Position numbers and translations under genes: made by a program
Assembly: GCA_902779075.1 (NCBI GenBank)
Contig: CACZAK010000053.1
Span: forward strand, 1 to 22,227
Length of the DNA stretch: 22,227 nt
Direction of reading: 5' to 3'
Source: an uncultured bacterium
GTDB lineage: Bacteria > Verrucomicrobiota > Kiritimatiellia > RFP12 > UBA1067
Notes under the pieces: generated by a model
The model's input: only the letters and a program-made list of their open reading frames with translations
The model's database searches: none
Told to the model about the DNA's origin: nothing
Shown here: one piece after another, positions 1 to 8,100 of the stretch
Position numbering within the stretch: the first letter of the stretch is position 1
Layout: every line of letters begins with the position of its first letter

Positions 1-1156
1 GGCGGCGAAACACGTCGGCGAGGTGGGCTGCACTCTGCTGTCCGCAGAGATTGGCTATTTCGGCGAGTGGGGTGTCGGTGCTTTCGACGAGTTTTCTTAC
101 TTCGTCGAGGCACGACGTCCGAATTACGTTGCCGACGCTCCTTCCGACTGCGGCGCGGAATCTGGCCTCCAGCGTTCGTGTGGTGATTCCTGCCTCATGT
201 GCAAGCTCGCCAACGCGCATGTTGAATCCATGCGCTTTTCGTATCTTTTCAAGAGTGCCGATGACGAGAGCGTCTTCCGTCTGGAGCTGAAGGGTCGAAT
301 CCCTTGTCGCGACAGGAAGCGGGTTGTACAGTGTGATGGACTGAACCTTGCGACCGTTCATCAACGCGTCCAACTTGTGTGCGGCGGTGTAGCCCGCCCG
401 TTCGGCGTCCAGAGGGATTGACGACAGGGGTGGAAGCGTAGTGTCGCAGAGCGTCGAGTCGTTGTTGACTCCGAGAATTGCGACTGAGTACGGAACGGGA
501 ATCCCCGACATGAGGCAGGCGTCCGCCACCTGCCGCGCCCGTGCGTCGTGCGGCGCGAACACTGCGACCGGCTTCGGCAGGGATTTGATCCACTCTATGA
601 CGGACGGCATCTCAAGCGTCCAGTTCGCCGACGCATGCCGACTCCGTGCGCCTTTGTACAGATTGACTTCGAAGCCGCGTTCTGCGAGCGCCTCAGTGTA
701 GCCGATGCGCCGTCCCTCCGACCAGTTGGGCTCGTCGTTCCACGCCCCGAAGCAGACTACTATGGACGCGTTGGAGGGCCCGATGAATGCGAAGTTCGTG
801 AATTTGCGGGAGAGGAAGTGCTTCGCCGCCATCCGCCCGATTGCCACATTGTCGCATTCCACGCGCGGCAGGCGCGAAATCGGATGCTTCGGGGCGGTGA
901 AGGGCCTCTGCGGATCAAGTATGACCTTCGGGGCGGGGTTGCCCGCAATTTTCTTTGCCTCTTTCTCAGACGGGACTCGTGCGATTATGCCATCGCCGTC
1001 CCAGCCTTCCGGAAGCCTCTGGTCGGATATTCCGCCAGATATGTACTCAAGAATCCAGGGACCGTGCTTCTTTGCATAGTGGGCGATGCCGTACAGTATC
1101 TGCCGTGACACCTCCAGCGAAGTTTCCATCAACACAGCTACACGCAATGGTTTCAT
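1..1156 (-). CDS. XylR-type AraC-family transcriptional regulator (C-terminus cut by window edge)
   Basis: An open frame runs leftwards from ATG 1156-1154 without a stop to the window edge, giving 385 codons. It begins directly with a LacI/periplasmic-binding-like sensor domain (MKPLRVAVLMETSLEVSRQ), with no N-terminal helix-turn-helix. It continues with sugar-sensor hallmarks such as FAPHDARARQVADACL and VAILGVNNDSTLCD, and switches near residue 290 to an AraC-type DNA-binding domain (MRVGELAHEAGITTRTLEARF, then PLAEIANLCGQQS). This order is that of E. coli XylR (about 390 aa), so probably fewer than ten residues are missing. Known members bind a sugar and activate catabolic genes through direct repeats. 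The sensed sugar cannot be read from sequence. The gene is divergent from the barrel gene, and the 42-bp operator lies in the gap. It is absent from simple ORF lists because its stop is outside the window. Confidence 0.88.
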   Translation of the reverse strand, partial: MKPLRVAVLMETSLEVSRQILYGIAHYAKKHGPWILEYISGGISDQRLPEGWDGDGIIARVPSEKEAKKIAGNPAPKVILDPQRPFTAPKHPISRLPRVECDNVAIGRMAAKHFLSRKFTNFAFIGPSNASIVVCFGAWNDEPNWSEGRRIGYTEALAERGFEVNLYKGARSRHASANWTLEMPSVIEWIKSLPKPVAVFAPHDARARQVADACLMSGIPVPYSVAILGVNNDSTLCDTTLPPLSSIPLDAERAGYTAAHKLDALMNGRKVQSITLYNPLPVATRDSTLQLQTEDALVIGTLEKIRKAHGFNMRVGELAHEAGITTRTLEARFRAAVGRSVGNVIRTSCLDEVRKLVESTDTPLAEIANLCGQQSAAHLADVFRR

Positions 1157-1170
1157 ATATGACGAATGGT

Positions 1171-1176
1171 ATCATA
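1171..1176 (-). promoter_or_regulatory. Candidate -10 box of the regulator gene
   Basis: On the minus strand this reads TATGAT, one mismatch from the consensus, and lies about 15 bases before the regulator's ATG. No convincing -35 hexamer is seen at 17 bp. If used, the leader would be very short, and no Shine-Dalgarno sequence is visible. Confidence 0.3.
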
Positions 1177-1202
1177 TTGTGCTTCGGGTTGCAATAGGCG
1201 CT

Positions 1203-1244
1203 CTTCCTAAAAAAGATAGCGTACTTCCGATATAAGATAGTGCG
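1203..1244 (+). promoter_or_regulatory. Tandem 21-bp operator, copy 1 (probable XylR-like activator site)
   Basis: Two directly repeated 21-bp units (1203-1223 and 1224-1244) share the pattern CTTCCnAwAwAAGATAGyGy. A second operator at 4136-4177 matches this one at 39 of 42 positions. A 21-bp direct repeat, two helical turns, is the typical geometry of AraC-family activator sites such as those of AraC and XylR. The downstream unit ends where a -35 box would lie, 18 bp before a TATAAT, as expected for an activator that replaces the -35 contact. Assignment to the adjacent regulator is inference from position. Confidence 0.75.
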
Positions 1245-1262
1245 AATGTGTCGTCCGTGGTG

Positions 1263-1268
1263 TATAAT
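1263..1268 (+). promoter_or_regulatory. -10 box of the barrel gene promoter
   Basis: A perfect TATAAT whose matching -35 window (1240-1245) is not a consensus hexamer but overlaps the operator's second unit. It starts 27 bp after the G of AAGATAG in that unit. The box at 4196 has exactly the same offset from operator copy 2. Confidence 0.65.
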
Positions 1269-1280
1269 AGCAAGCTGACA

Positions 1281-2111
1281 ATGCGTGTAGAAGATAACGA
1301 AATTCAGAACCTGCGACGGGAGGTGCTCGTTGGAGCGCTCATCGCGGGAGTTGTGTCCGTCATGACGGCGCATGCGGACATGTTCGGCTATGTCCGTACG
1401 GAAGTCGAGACGGGCCACACCATGCTTGGACGCATTGTCACCGACCGGCCTCGCTGGGTTGTCGACTCCTCCATCGGCTGGCGGACGGAAGACTACGGCC
1501 GTGCGGCGTTCAGCGTTTGGACGGCATCCGAACTTTCGCCGCGCTACGACGACGAGCGCCGTCGCCATTTCAACGAGATCGACCCCAAGCTTGGATACGG
1601 GTATGAATACGCGCTTGCGGACGGATGGTCGCTGGACTCGCTTGTCGAATTCCAGTATTCCGCGATGCATTACAAGGATGCGCCCGATACGTTCTATCAG
1701 TGGATCGGCACCGAGACACTCCGCACTCCATGGCTTGACGTGTATGGCTTCGCATGGGTGGTGACTCATCCCTATCGTGCACCGGCATACCGGATAGGCT
1801 TTCGCCGGGAATACGCGATTGCAGGGCCGCTCTCCGTGGAACCACATCTTTATTTCGACCTCGGCCCGGAAAGATGGAACCGTCGGCGCTTCGGCGACGC
1901 TGCCGGGGATGCCGACTATCGTTCTGGGTTCAACGCGGTCAATTTCCATCTGCTGTTCAAATGGGCGCTTGCTGACGGGCTTTCGCTCTATGCGGGCGTG
2001 CGGCAGTTTGACGCCTTGACGCACGAGGTGCGCCGCCAGACCCGCGCCCGTGCCCGCCGCGACGAGACCGATTTCACGTATTTTGTCGCCGGCCTCGATT
2101 GGCGTTTTTGA
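1281..2111 (+). CDS. Small outer-membrane beta-barrel protein
   Basis: Encodes 276 aa. After a charged N-terminus comes a hydrophobic export segment (LVGALIAGVVSVMTAHA) with a likely cut before DMFGY. The rest is alternating polar/hydrophobic sequence rich in Trp, Tyr and Phe, with strand-like stretches such as LDVYGFAWVVTHP and LLFKWALADGLSLYAGV. It ends in VAGLDWRF; a terminal Phe is the usual signal for barrel insertion by BamA. I recognise the architecture, not a named family. ATG 1281 is preferred because the upstream in-frame GTG at 1248 precedes the predicted -10 box. With ATG 1281 the mRNA would be almost leaderless; GTG 1323 is another possibility. Its position next to the regulator suggests a porin-like or surface role in the same sugar pathway. 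Its last 116 bp are duplicated at 4017-4132. Confidence 0.75.
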   Translation: MRVEDNEIQNLRREVLVGALIAGVVSVMTAHADMFGYVRTEVETGHTMLGRIVTDRPRWVVDSSIGWRTEDYGRAAFSVWTASELSPRYDDERRRHFNEIDPKLGYGYEYALADGWSLDSLVEFQYSAMHYKDAPDTFYQWIGTETLRTPWLDVYGFAWVVTHPYRAPAYRIGFRREYAIAGPLSVEPHLYFDLGPERWNRRRFGDAAGDADYRSGFNAVNFHLLFKWALADGLSLYAGVRQFDALTHEVRRQTRARARRDETDFTYFVAGLDWRF

Positions 2112-2112
2112 T
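1997..2112 (+). repeat. 116-bp direct repeat, copy 1
   Basis: Covers the last ~38 codons and stop of the barrel gene. It matches 4017-4132 at 114 of 116 positions; the only differences I see are G to A and C to A in a GTGCCC/GTACAC stretch. The two copies bracket the abiE pair at an offset of exactly 2020 bp. Confidence 0.95.
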
Positions 2113-2128
2113 AAATGTCCCTAACGCT

Positions 2129-2145
2129 ATGGGGTCAGACGCCAT
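2129..2145 (+). repeat. Degenerate palindrome of the TGGGGTCAGACCCCA type
   Basis: Reads as the perfect palindrome at 21982-21998 but with one changed base (GACGCC instead of GACCCC). Both copies lie just after a gene end. I recall such palindromes as dispersed, RAYT/REP-like elements in many bacteria; no transposase is nearby. The rest of 2112-2187 holds nothing I recognise. Confidence 0.55.
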
Positions 2146-2187
2146 CGAGAATCTGCGCAACGGAAATAACGACGGTGAAAAGCCCAC

Positions 2188-2216
2188 TTGTCATGAGAAG
2201 AAAAATATGGTACATT
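2188..2216 (+). promoter_or_regulatory. Candidate promoter of the abiE pair
   Basis: TTGTCA (2188-2193) and TACATT (2211-2216) are separated by 17 bp. They lie 30 bp before the abiEi start, with GTGAGGA as a weak ribosome-binding site in between. Hexamer matches are 5/6 and 4/6. AbiEi-type antitoxins are known to repress their own promoter, but I see no clear inverted repeat here. Confidence 0.4.
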
Positions 2217-2245
2217 ATTCGCACGAGTTGTGAGGATTATTATCA

Positions 2246-3073
2246 ATGGATGATAAAGAACGCATAGAAAAACGCGAAAGCATTGCCCAGTGGGTGCATG
2301 GACGGCTCATTTCGGGGCGGCCAACATTCACATTGGAAGAGGCAATGTCTGCAACATCATTGCGTCATCCGGCACTTGCGCTTGCATTGCATCGGCTCAA
2401 GGCCAGGAAGTTGATTGTCTCTCCGATGCGTGGTTTTTATGTCTGTGTGCCAGATCGTTATCAGCTTCGCGGCGAAGTGCCGCCCAGTTTTTATGTGGAC
2501 GACCTTATGCGACAACTTGGACGTCGCTATTATCTAGGCCTCACGAGTTCGGCGGCGATTTGGGGTGCTGGTCATCAGCGCGTCCAGAAGGACTTCGCGG
2601 TTGTCACCTTGCCGCGTATGCGTGGAGGCGGTCTTGCGCATGGCATGCTCCGCCTCGTCTATCGTGAGCAGATGCCAGAGACGCATATCGTCATCCGCAA
2701 TGCCGATGGAGGAGTCGTGCGATTTGCAGATGCGGTGCTGACAGCTTTTGACCTGGTGCGGCATGCCGACTTGGTCGGTGGAATGTCTTCGGCGGCTACG
2801 ATCCTTGCTGAATTGCTTGAGTCGGTTGACTTCGCCGCTTCGTTCGATCTTGGCGCGTTCGTGCCGTGCGTTGTCTGGCAGCGCCTTGGCTACATCTGCG
2901 AAAACGTCATCGGTAATAAGGAAAAAGCCGATGCGCTATACGCTGTTTGGCGCTCTCTGGGGTTGCGTGCCGTCAACACGTCGCTCAGCCCGTTTGAACA
3001 GCGACGCGACGGCGAGCTCAATCGTCGTTGGCATGTCAAGGTCAACCTGAACCTGGAGTTGGATGATTTATGA
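2246..3073 (+). CDS. abiEi: AbiEi-type antitoxin, type IV toxin-antitoxin system
   Basis: Encodes 275 aa. Residues ~15-70 look like a winged helix-turn-helix, ending in RLKARKLIVSPMRGFYVCVP. They are followed by the family-typical block PSFYVDDLMRQLGRRYYLGL and SSAAIWGAGHQR (residues ~80-112). The C-terminal part is the larger AbiEi domain that in the family blocks the toxin's effect without binding the toxin. The N-terminal domain represses the operon. The stop overlaps the start of the toxin gene by 4 bases (ATGA), so the pair is translationally coupled. The order antitoxin then toxin is the usual one. The pair interrupts a sugar-utilisation cluster and is flanked by a long direct repeat, which points to acquisition as a defence cassette. 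Confidence 0.85.
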   Translation: MDDKERIEKRESIAQWVHGRLISGRPTFTLEEAMSATSLRHPALALALHRLKARKLIVSPMRGFYVCVPDRYQLRGEVPPSFYVDDLMRQLGRRYYLGLTSSAAIWGAGHQRVQKDFAVVTLPRMRGGGLAHGMLRLVYREQMPETHIVIRNADGGVVRFADAVLTAFDLVRHADLVGGMSSAATILAELLESVDFAASFDLGAFVPCVVWQRLGYICENVIGNKEKADALYAVWRSLGLRAVNTSLSPFEQRRDGELNRRWHVKVNLNLELDDL

Positions 3074-3852
3074 TAGCTGAACGCTATATTACGGAATGGA
3101 GCGACAACTTCCCGTGGACCAAAAACTCGTTTGTCGAACAGGACATGGTGATCTGCCGAGCGCTGGTGGATATCTTCAGCGATCCGTATCTCTCTAATGC
3201 GCTGGCTTTTCGCGGCGGTACGGCAATTCATAAACTTCATTTTAGCCCTCAGGTGCGCTATAGCGAGGACATCGATCTCGTGCAGGTGGAGCCGGGACCA
3301 GTGAAACCAATCACGGAGCGGCTTAGTGAAGTGTTGTCCTGGCTGCCTCGCATGACGTCGGAGATACGGCGTTTTGGCTTTCGGATGAAATTCCGCTACG
3401 AGAGCGAGATTGCGCCGATAGAACCGATGCGTCTCAAGGTGGAAGTGAACACGTTCGAGCATTTCTCCGTCCTGGGATATGTCACGATCCCGTTTTGCAT
3501 GAAGAGCAGTTGGTACTCAGGAGCGTGTGAGCTTAAGACATATTCGCTTAACGAGTTGATGGGGACTAAGCTTCGCGCGCTATACCAGAGGAAGAAGGGG
3601 CGTGATTTGTTTGATCTTCACCTTGCGCTGCCGCGCGTTGACTTGCCGACTGTTGTGCGTGTTTGGCGCGAATATATGGGATTCCGTGGCGGTGAGATTC
3701 CGACGGCTAAGCAGTTTATCCTGAATATGGACGAGAAGATGTGCCTGAACGACTATCTGGGTGACGTTGATCCACTCTTGAGGCGCGGGGTCACGTTCAA
3801 TCCCCACGAAGCCTACTCGGCATTCAAGGAGATTGTCTTGCCGCACATCTGA
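3070..3852 (+). CDS. abiEii: AbiEii/AbiGii-family nucleotidyltransferase toxin
   Basis: Encodes 260 aa. It carries the DNA polymerase beta-like nucleotidyltransferase signature: FRGGTAIHK (Gly49-Gly50-Thr51), then RYSEDIDLV, whose Asp67 and Asp69 are the expected metal-binding pair. A downstream K167-x-R169 and RDLFDL (Asp179, Asp182) block completes the AbiEii pattern. All key residues look intact, so the toxin is probably functional. Members transfer nucleotides to RNA targets and stop growth, giving phage resistance by abortive infection. The ATG overlaps the antitoxin stop. A dyad (3872-3899) follows 20 bp after the stop. Confidence 0.87.
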   Translation: MIAERYITEWSDNFPWTKNSFVEQDMVICRALVDIFSDPYLSNALAFRGGTAIHKLHFSPQVRYSEDIDLVQVEPGPVKPITERLSEVLSWLPRMTSEIRRFGFRMKFRYESEIAPIEPMRLKVEVNTFEHFSVLGYVTIPFCMKSSWYSGACELKTYSLNELMGTKLRALYQRKKGRDLFDLHLALPRVDLPTVVRVWREYMGFRGGEIPTAKQFILNMDEKMCLNDYLGDVDPLLRRGVTFNPHEAYSAFKEIVLPHI

Positions 3853-3871
3853 ATCTCCCCAGAAAGTTATC

Positions 3872-3899
3872 TAGACAACCGAGGCCTTTGGGCTGTCTA
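3872..3899. other. Imperfect dyad between abiEii and the signal-peptide stub
   Basis: TAGACA at the left and TGTCTA at the right pair perfectly, with a further CC/GG pair inside and a GC-rich centre. There is no T-run after it, so a simple terminator is unlikely. It ends directly before the -10 box at 3905 and could be an operator for that promoter. Confidence 0.35.
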
Positions 3900-3901
3900 T
3901 T

Positions 3902-3910
3902 TGGTATAAT
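3902..3910 (+). promoter_or_regulatory. Extended -10 promoter before the stub ORF
   Basis: TGGTATAAT is a full extended -10 element (TGnTATAAT). The -35 position is not consensus, which an extended -10 tolerates. It would drive the truncated ORF that starts at 3929. Confidence 0.45.
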
Positions 3911-3928
3911 CCACCCAAAAGGTAAATT

Positions 3929-4132
3929 ATGAAGACAGTCTTGTTTGCACTGGTTGCCGCGCTGTCGGCCTTTGCGTCGCAGTGCCGTGCGTCTGAGACG
4001 CCTGACGACTTCCTGCCGTGCGGCAGTTTGACGCCTTGACGCACGAGGTGCGCCGCCAGACCCGCGCCCGTACACGCCGCGACGAGACCGATTTCACGTA
4101 TTTTGTCGCCGGCCTCGATTGGCGTTTTTGAT
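3929..4132 (+). pseudogene. Chimeric gene remnant: signal-peptide start joined out of frame to a barrel 3' end
   Basis: ATG 3929, preceded by AAAGGT, opens a good export signal (MKTVLFALVAALSAFASQC, RASETPDDFLP). At about 4017 the sequence becomes the 116-bp copy of the barrel gene's 3' end, but in the wrong frame, and a stop occurs at 4037-4039 after 36 codons. In the original frame the copied segment would still encode the barrel C-terminus ending in WRF. Either a paralogous barrel gene lost its middle, or an acquired fragment was placed beside a duplicated gene end. It is unlikely to make a working barrel. Confidence 0.7.
4017..4132 (+). repeat. 116-bp direct repeat, copy 2
   Basis: Second copy of the barrel gene's 3' end (see 1997-2112), with two mismatches. 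It starts at a shared CGTGCGG and stops right after TTTTTGAT, 3 bp before operator copy 2. Confidence 0.95.
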
Positions 4133-4135
4133 GTG

Positions 4136-4177
4136 CTTCCTAAAAAAGATAGTGCACTTCCGATTTAAGATAGTGCG
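4136..4177 (+). promoter_or_regulatory. Tandem 21-bp operator, copy 2, upstream of the enzyme operon
   Basis: Units at 4136-4156 and 4157-4177 repeat the CTTCCnAwAwAAGATAGyGy pattern, with three differences from copy 1. Conservation stops soon after the second unit, which argues that the 42 bp are kept by function rather than by recent duplication of the whole promoter. It would place the operon starting at 4247 under the same activator as the barrel gene. Confidence 0.75.
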
Positions 4178-4195
4178 AACTCGGCATGAGTGTGA

Positions 4196-4201
4196 TATAC
4201 T
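4196..4201 (+). promoter_or_regulatory. -10 box of the main enzyme operon
   Basis: TATACT, one mismatch from consensus, at the same 27-bp offset from the second operator unit as the TATAAT at 1263. The predicted leader of about 40 nt contains a clear GGGAG ribosome-binding site before the GTG at 4247. Confidence 0.6.
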
Positions 4202-4246
4202 TTGTGCCATTGTGGATCGCGAGGGAGAAAGAAAAAGGGAGAAATC

Positions 4247-5158
4247 GTGAAAATCGACAAGTACATAAAGGCGGCGGCGGTGCTGGCGGCCGTTGTGGTT
4301 TCAGGCTGTCAGACGCCTGAACCGCCGAACGAGTGGTACAAGAAACTTCCAAATCCCGAGGGACATCGCGTGCGATTGGTCCTTTTTATAATTGTCGCTT
4401 TGCAGTTCTCAACGGTTGCATATTCGGCAACACAGTTGCCGTCTTTCTCCGCGCCATACGATTTTGGCATTGGCAAGCGGATTGAGTCGCTTGCAGCAGT
4501 CGCTGGGCCAGACTGGCGAGAGGTGGCCGAGAAGAACCGCAAGCCGGAACTGAAGTACTTGTCAAAAGCGCAGATAATCGCCTTGATGCAGAAGTACGCC
4601 GACAAGGGAACCGGCGATGTTGGTGGAGAGCCGCTTGATGAAATGCCAGAAATCTCCGAGGCCTCGTTTCGCGCCGGAGACTTTTGTTTTCCGTACGGCA
4701 TTGCGCTTTGGCGGCATTTCTTCGAGAGCAAAGTGCCTGTCCGCGACAAGGTGACGGCGGCAAAGCTCTTGAACGGATTCGAGCGCACTTTTGCGGGGGT
4801 TGTGCCGAAGGACGACAAAGGCGAGAAGGTCGAGTTCTCTCCGCGCTGGCTTGCAACGCACTTCCAGAATGGAAAGTATAGTACGCCGCTTCCTGGCGGT
4901 GGATATTTTGAGTCGTCGTGGACGAACAGCCAGCGAAGCCTATGCTTGTCCGTAAAGACCTCTGCCAAGTTTCTTGACTGCCATGTGATGCCAATGTTCT
5001 TCATGGCATTCCGCAAGGTGGTAGCAGACGGAAAGGACATCGAATTTGGCAGATCCGCAAAAGGTTGCGACTTCTCTGTGGAATTGGGCGAGAATGGAAT
5101 GATAGACATTGAAATGTACCATTCCCTATCATGGCCTGCACCAAGGACAAAAAAGTGA
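4247..5158 (+). CDS. Chimeric lipoprotein of unknown function
   Basis: From GTG 4247 (GGGAG seven bases upstream) the frame encodes 303 aa. Residues 1-21 are a lipoprotein signal ending in VVVSGC (Cys21), followed by a TPEPPNEWYKKLPNP linker. Both match the N-terminus of the lipoprotein at 8378 residue for residue in layout. At about residue 40 a second hydrophobic export-like segment begins (RLVLFIIVALQFSTVAYSA), possibly from an internal GTG at 4370 that has its own AGGG. The remaining ~240 aa (for example FSPRWLATHFQNGKYSTPL) belong to no family I recognise. The likely history is a decayed lipoprotein gene whose leader became fused in frame to the next gene. Whether one or two products are made is unknown. 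It is the first gene of the operon, 7 bp before the next. Confidence 0.6.
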   Translation: MKIDKYIKAAAVLAAVVVSGCQTPEPPNEWYKKLPNPEGHRVRLVLFIIVALQFSTVAYSATQLPSFSAPYDFGIGKRIESLAAVAGPDWREVAEKNRKPELKYLSKAQIIALMQKYADKGTGDVGGEPLDEMPEISEASFRAGDFCFPYGIALWRHFFESKVPVRDKVTAAKLLNGFERTFAGVVPKDDKGEKVEFSPRWLATHFQNGKYSTPLPGGGYFESSWTNSQRSLCLSVKTSAKFLDCHVMPMFFMAFRKVVADGKDIEFGRSAKGCDFSVELGENGMIDIEMYHSLSWPAPRTKK

Positions 5159-5165
5159 GGTGGGC

Positions 5166-8100
5166 ATGAGAGAGGCATTGTCAGTTTTCGCAGTCATCGT
5201 TTCTGCGTTTGCGCATTCCGCCACAATATCGTTTGACGGTGGCGATCCTGTGCCGCTGAAGAGTGAGAATGTTTCTGTCGTAAAGGGGCTGTCCGGCAAT
5301 GCCGTCCATCTGTCAAAAGATTCGCTGCTCGAGTTTTCGTCTTCATTGCCAGGATTCATGACGCCTACGGCTGGTACGTTCATGGTATGGTTCAAGCATG
5401 ACGATACGTTGCCAAGCTGCAACGTAAGTCACGATTTTGTCATGGCCGAGAACTTCAACGCACAGTGGATTCCTCATTCCGGCGTTCATCAGCGGTCGCT
5501 TTTTGCCTCGGGAGACTCCTTTGTCTGGGGTGGTGTTAGCCTGCGATGCGACATGGGGCCCGCAACATTTGGGAATTGCATCTGGTGGGGGCGGCGCATT
5601 CTGGGCGGAGAATGGCACTTCGCGGCTGTATCATACGATTCTGCAAAGGGCAAGGCGATTCTCTATGCAGACGGTGTGGTCGCGAAGACTCGCGATTTCG
5701 AGGCTGGGAGGAAAATCCCGCTTGGGAAGACGTTCACGCTGGCGTCTGGCGGCGAGAAGCTTGGCCTTGACGGAACGATAGACGAAGTGACGATCCTCCC
5801 TCTTGCGCTCGACGAGGATGCGCTAAGGAGGGAATATCTCAAGCATCAGCCAATTCGCTATGAACTCCATGATTGGTCGGTAGGCGAGGGCGAGACTAAG
5901 TCTTTTCGATTCCGGGCAAGGAACGAGAGTGCGGAACCGGTAGAGAAAACGCTCAAGTTCTCAAATGGCGCGACGGTTGTGCTTTCGCTCGAGCCGAATG
6001 AGCTGAAAGAGTTCACGGTCAATGTCAAGGGCGACAAGCCGGGGCTGTTCAAGCTGTGGCTCAACGAGGGCGAGGTTGATGCGCGGCAATTTGAGTGCAT
6101 GTGCCTTGGTGAAGAACCACGAAATACACAAAATATACGAAAGACTCTGATTGGCGAGTATGACTGCACGAAGGAATATCCGCGAGACCGCGCCGCGCTT
6201 TGCACGTCGGAGATTGTCACGAACGGGCCGCTTGTTTACCTTGAGTCACGTGAGGACGGCGCGGCGGTCCCCCTTGCTGCCTATCGATTCGCGATAAGGA
6301 ACCAGGGCAAGCCGCATATCGTCGAGATAGACTATCCTGATGACAAGATGCGCTGGTTCCTGGTTTCGGTGTTTCCCGAAAAATGGGGAAGAATCTATTC
6401 TGTGTCAATCGACTGCGCGGGCGTAATGACAGGCGTGGATTATCCGCTTTCGATGGAAATGCAGAAAAAGAGGTTCGTGTTCTGGCCGGACAGCGATGCC
6501 GTTGCTGTAGTGATTCAGAACTATCATTTCAACAGACATGCCGCTGTCGCCGCCGTTAGAATGTATGAGATGGATTCTTTGCCGCTAGGACCGGTGCAGG
6601 GGATGTCCAAGGGTAGACGCACCGTCGCGGAATGGGACGAAGATCCGACCATCGACGCTGATCTCACATTCAACAATTCGTGGAACTACAAAAACGCCGA
6701 CCTTGAGTTCTGGCGCGTCAAGTGGCAGCGAGTCATAGACTACATGCGCTGGAATTCGCAGGATTCGTGGGTGATAAAAGTGGCCGCGTACTTCGGTGAC
6801 GCTACCGGAATGTACGCCACGATCCCGGAGGCGGCGCTTCCGTGGAAAAATACCGACATCAGCAACGGACGTTGCCGTGGATGGGCGGAGCTTGGCGCTG
6901 ACATGCTCGAACGCGCAGGAATGGGCTTCTGGGTGAAGCTTAACCATCGCGGCGACAATTATGGGGCATGGTTCTCGCGGCTAGGACACGGGGAGTCTGG
7001 CGTAGGCATTGGTTTTATGGACTCCAATGGTGGCTTGGGTGGGGCGTGGGAAACGCCGAATTTCCTGCGTCCGTCTGTTCGCGCCGCATATCGTCGGTTG
7101 ATTGAGTCGTATAGAGACAAGTTCGGGCGTTATTCCGGATTCAGGGGAATTGCGATGAACGAGGCGTGCCCTATCCATTTCCACAATCTTTCAGTAGGTT
7201 ATGACGACTATACAATAGAGCAGTTTCAGCGGGATACGGGAATTGCCGTTCCTGGCACGGATGCAAAGAGTCGCTATGTCTATCTCACGTCTGACCACGT
7301 GCGAAAGGAATCGTGGGTTAAATGGCGCTGCGAAAAGACAGAGCAGATTGCGTCGGAGTTGGCGTCTATCTTGCGGGCAAAAGGCGGCGACGCCGAGATT
7401 CAGATTTGGATATCGCCTGTGCGATACTGCCGGAACGGATCGCTCAAATGGGAAGAATGGGATGCCGTGCAAGCGTTCCGCGAGGCTGGACTTGATCTGC
7501 CGAGACTCGCAAAGATACCAGGGGTTAGGTTTGTGCCAAGTGTAGGGCCGGACTGGATAATCAAAAGAAAATACAATGACTCCGACATGGCCTACCTTCC
7601 GGACTCTCCGTCATGGCGCGAGCTCATGCAAAAAGGCGAAGTGGCGGCGATAAACGTATTCCGCTGTGCCAATCTCGAAATCTATCCGTCGATTGGAAAC
7701 CAGGGCGCGGCTGCTCGTGCATGGCGGACGGATTTATGGACTCCAGCCGGTAATCTTGTGCCTTTCCACGACAACTTCCAGTCGTACCCGACGCCTCACG
7801 CGAGGCCGCCCTACACGCTCGATTCAGTAGCGTCGCTGATTGCGGACTGTGATGTGCAGGATTTTATCACCGGCTGGTGGGGGCTGATGGAAAGCGGCGA
7901 ACACGACGAGTGGTGCAGATTCTACGGACAGTTCCGCCAGATTCCTCGCGGACGCTACGCGCTTGCGAAAGGCCCTGACGACCCCGTGTGCGTCAGAAGT
8001 GGCGCGGAAGGGCATTACCTCGTCAACCGCGAGCCATATTCCGTCGAGATCGAATATATCGTTGACGGCAAGCCGGAGACGCTTATCCTAAGGCATCACG

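Noticed and set aside
1248..1280. GTG at 1248 as the start of the barrel protein
   Set aside because: It lies upstream of the predicted -10 box at 1263, so it would not be in the transcript, and it lacks a ribosome-binding site.
1047..2024. A 325-codon minus-strand frame through the barrel gene
   Set aside because: It overlaps two better-supported genes: its end is the regulator in another frame, and its middle is the antisense of the barrel gene. It has Arg/His-rich shadow composition and no domain.
4140..4352. A minus-strand 70-codon frame over operator copy 2 and the lipoprotein start
   Set aside because: It covers the conserved promoter and the antisense of the leader; there is no start signal and no recognisable sequence.
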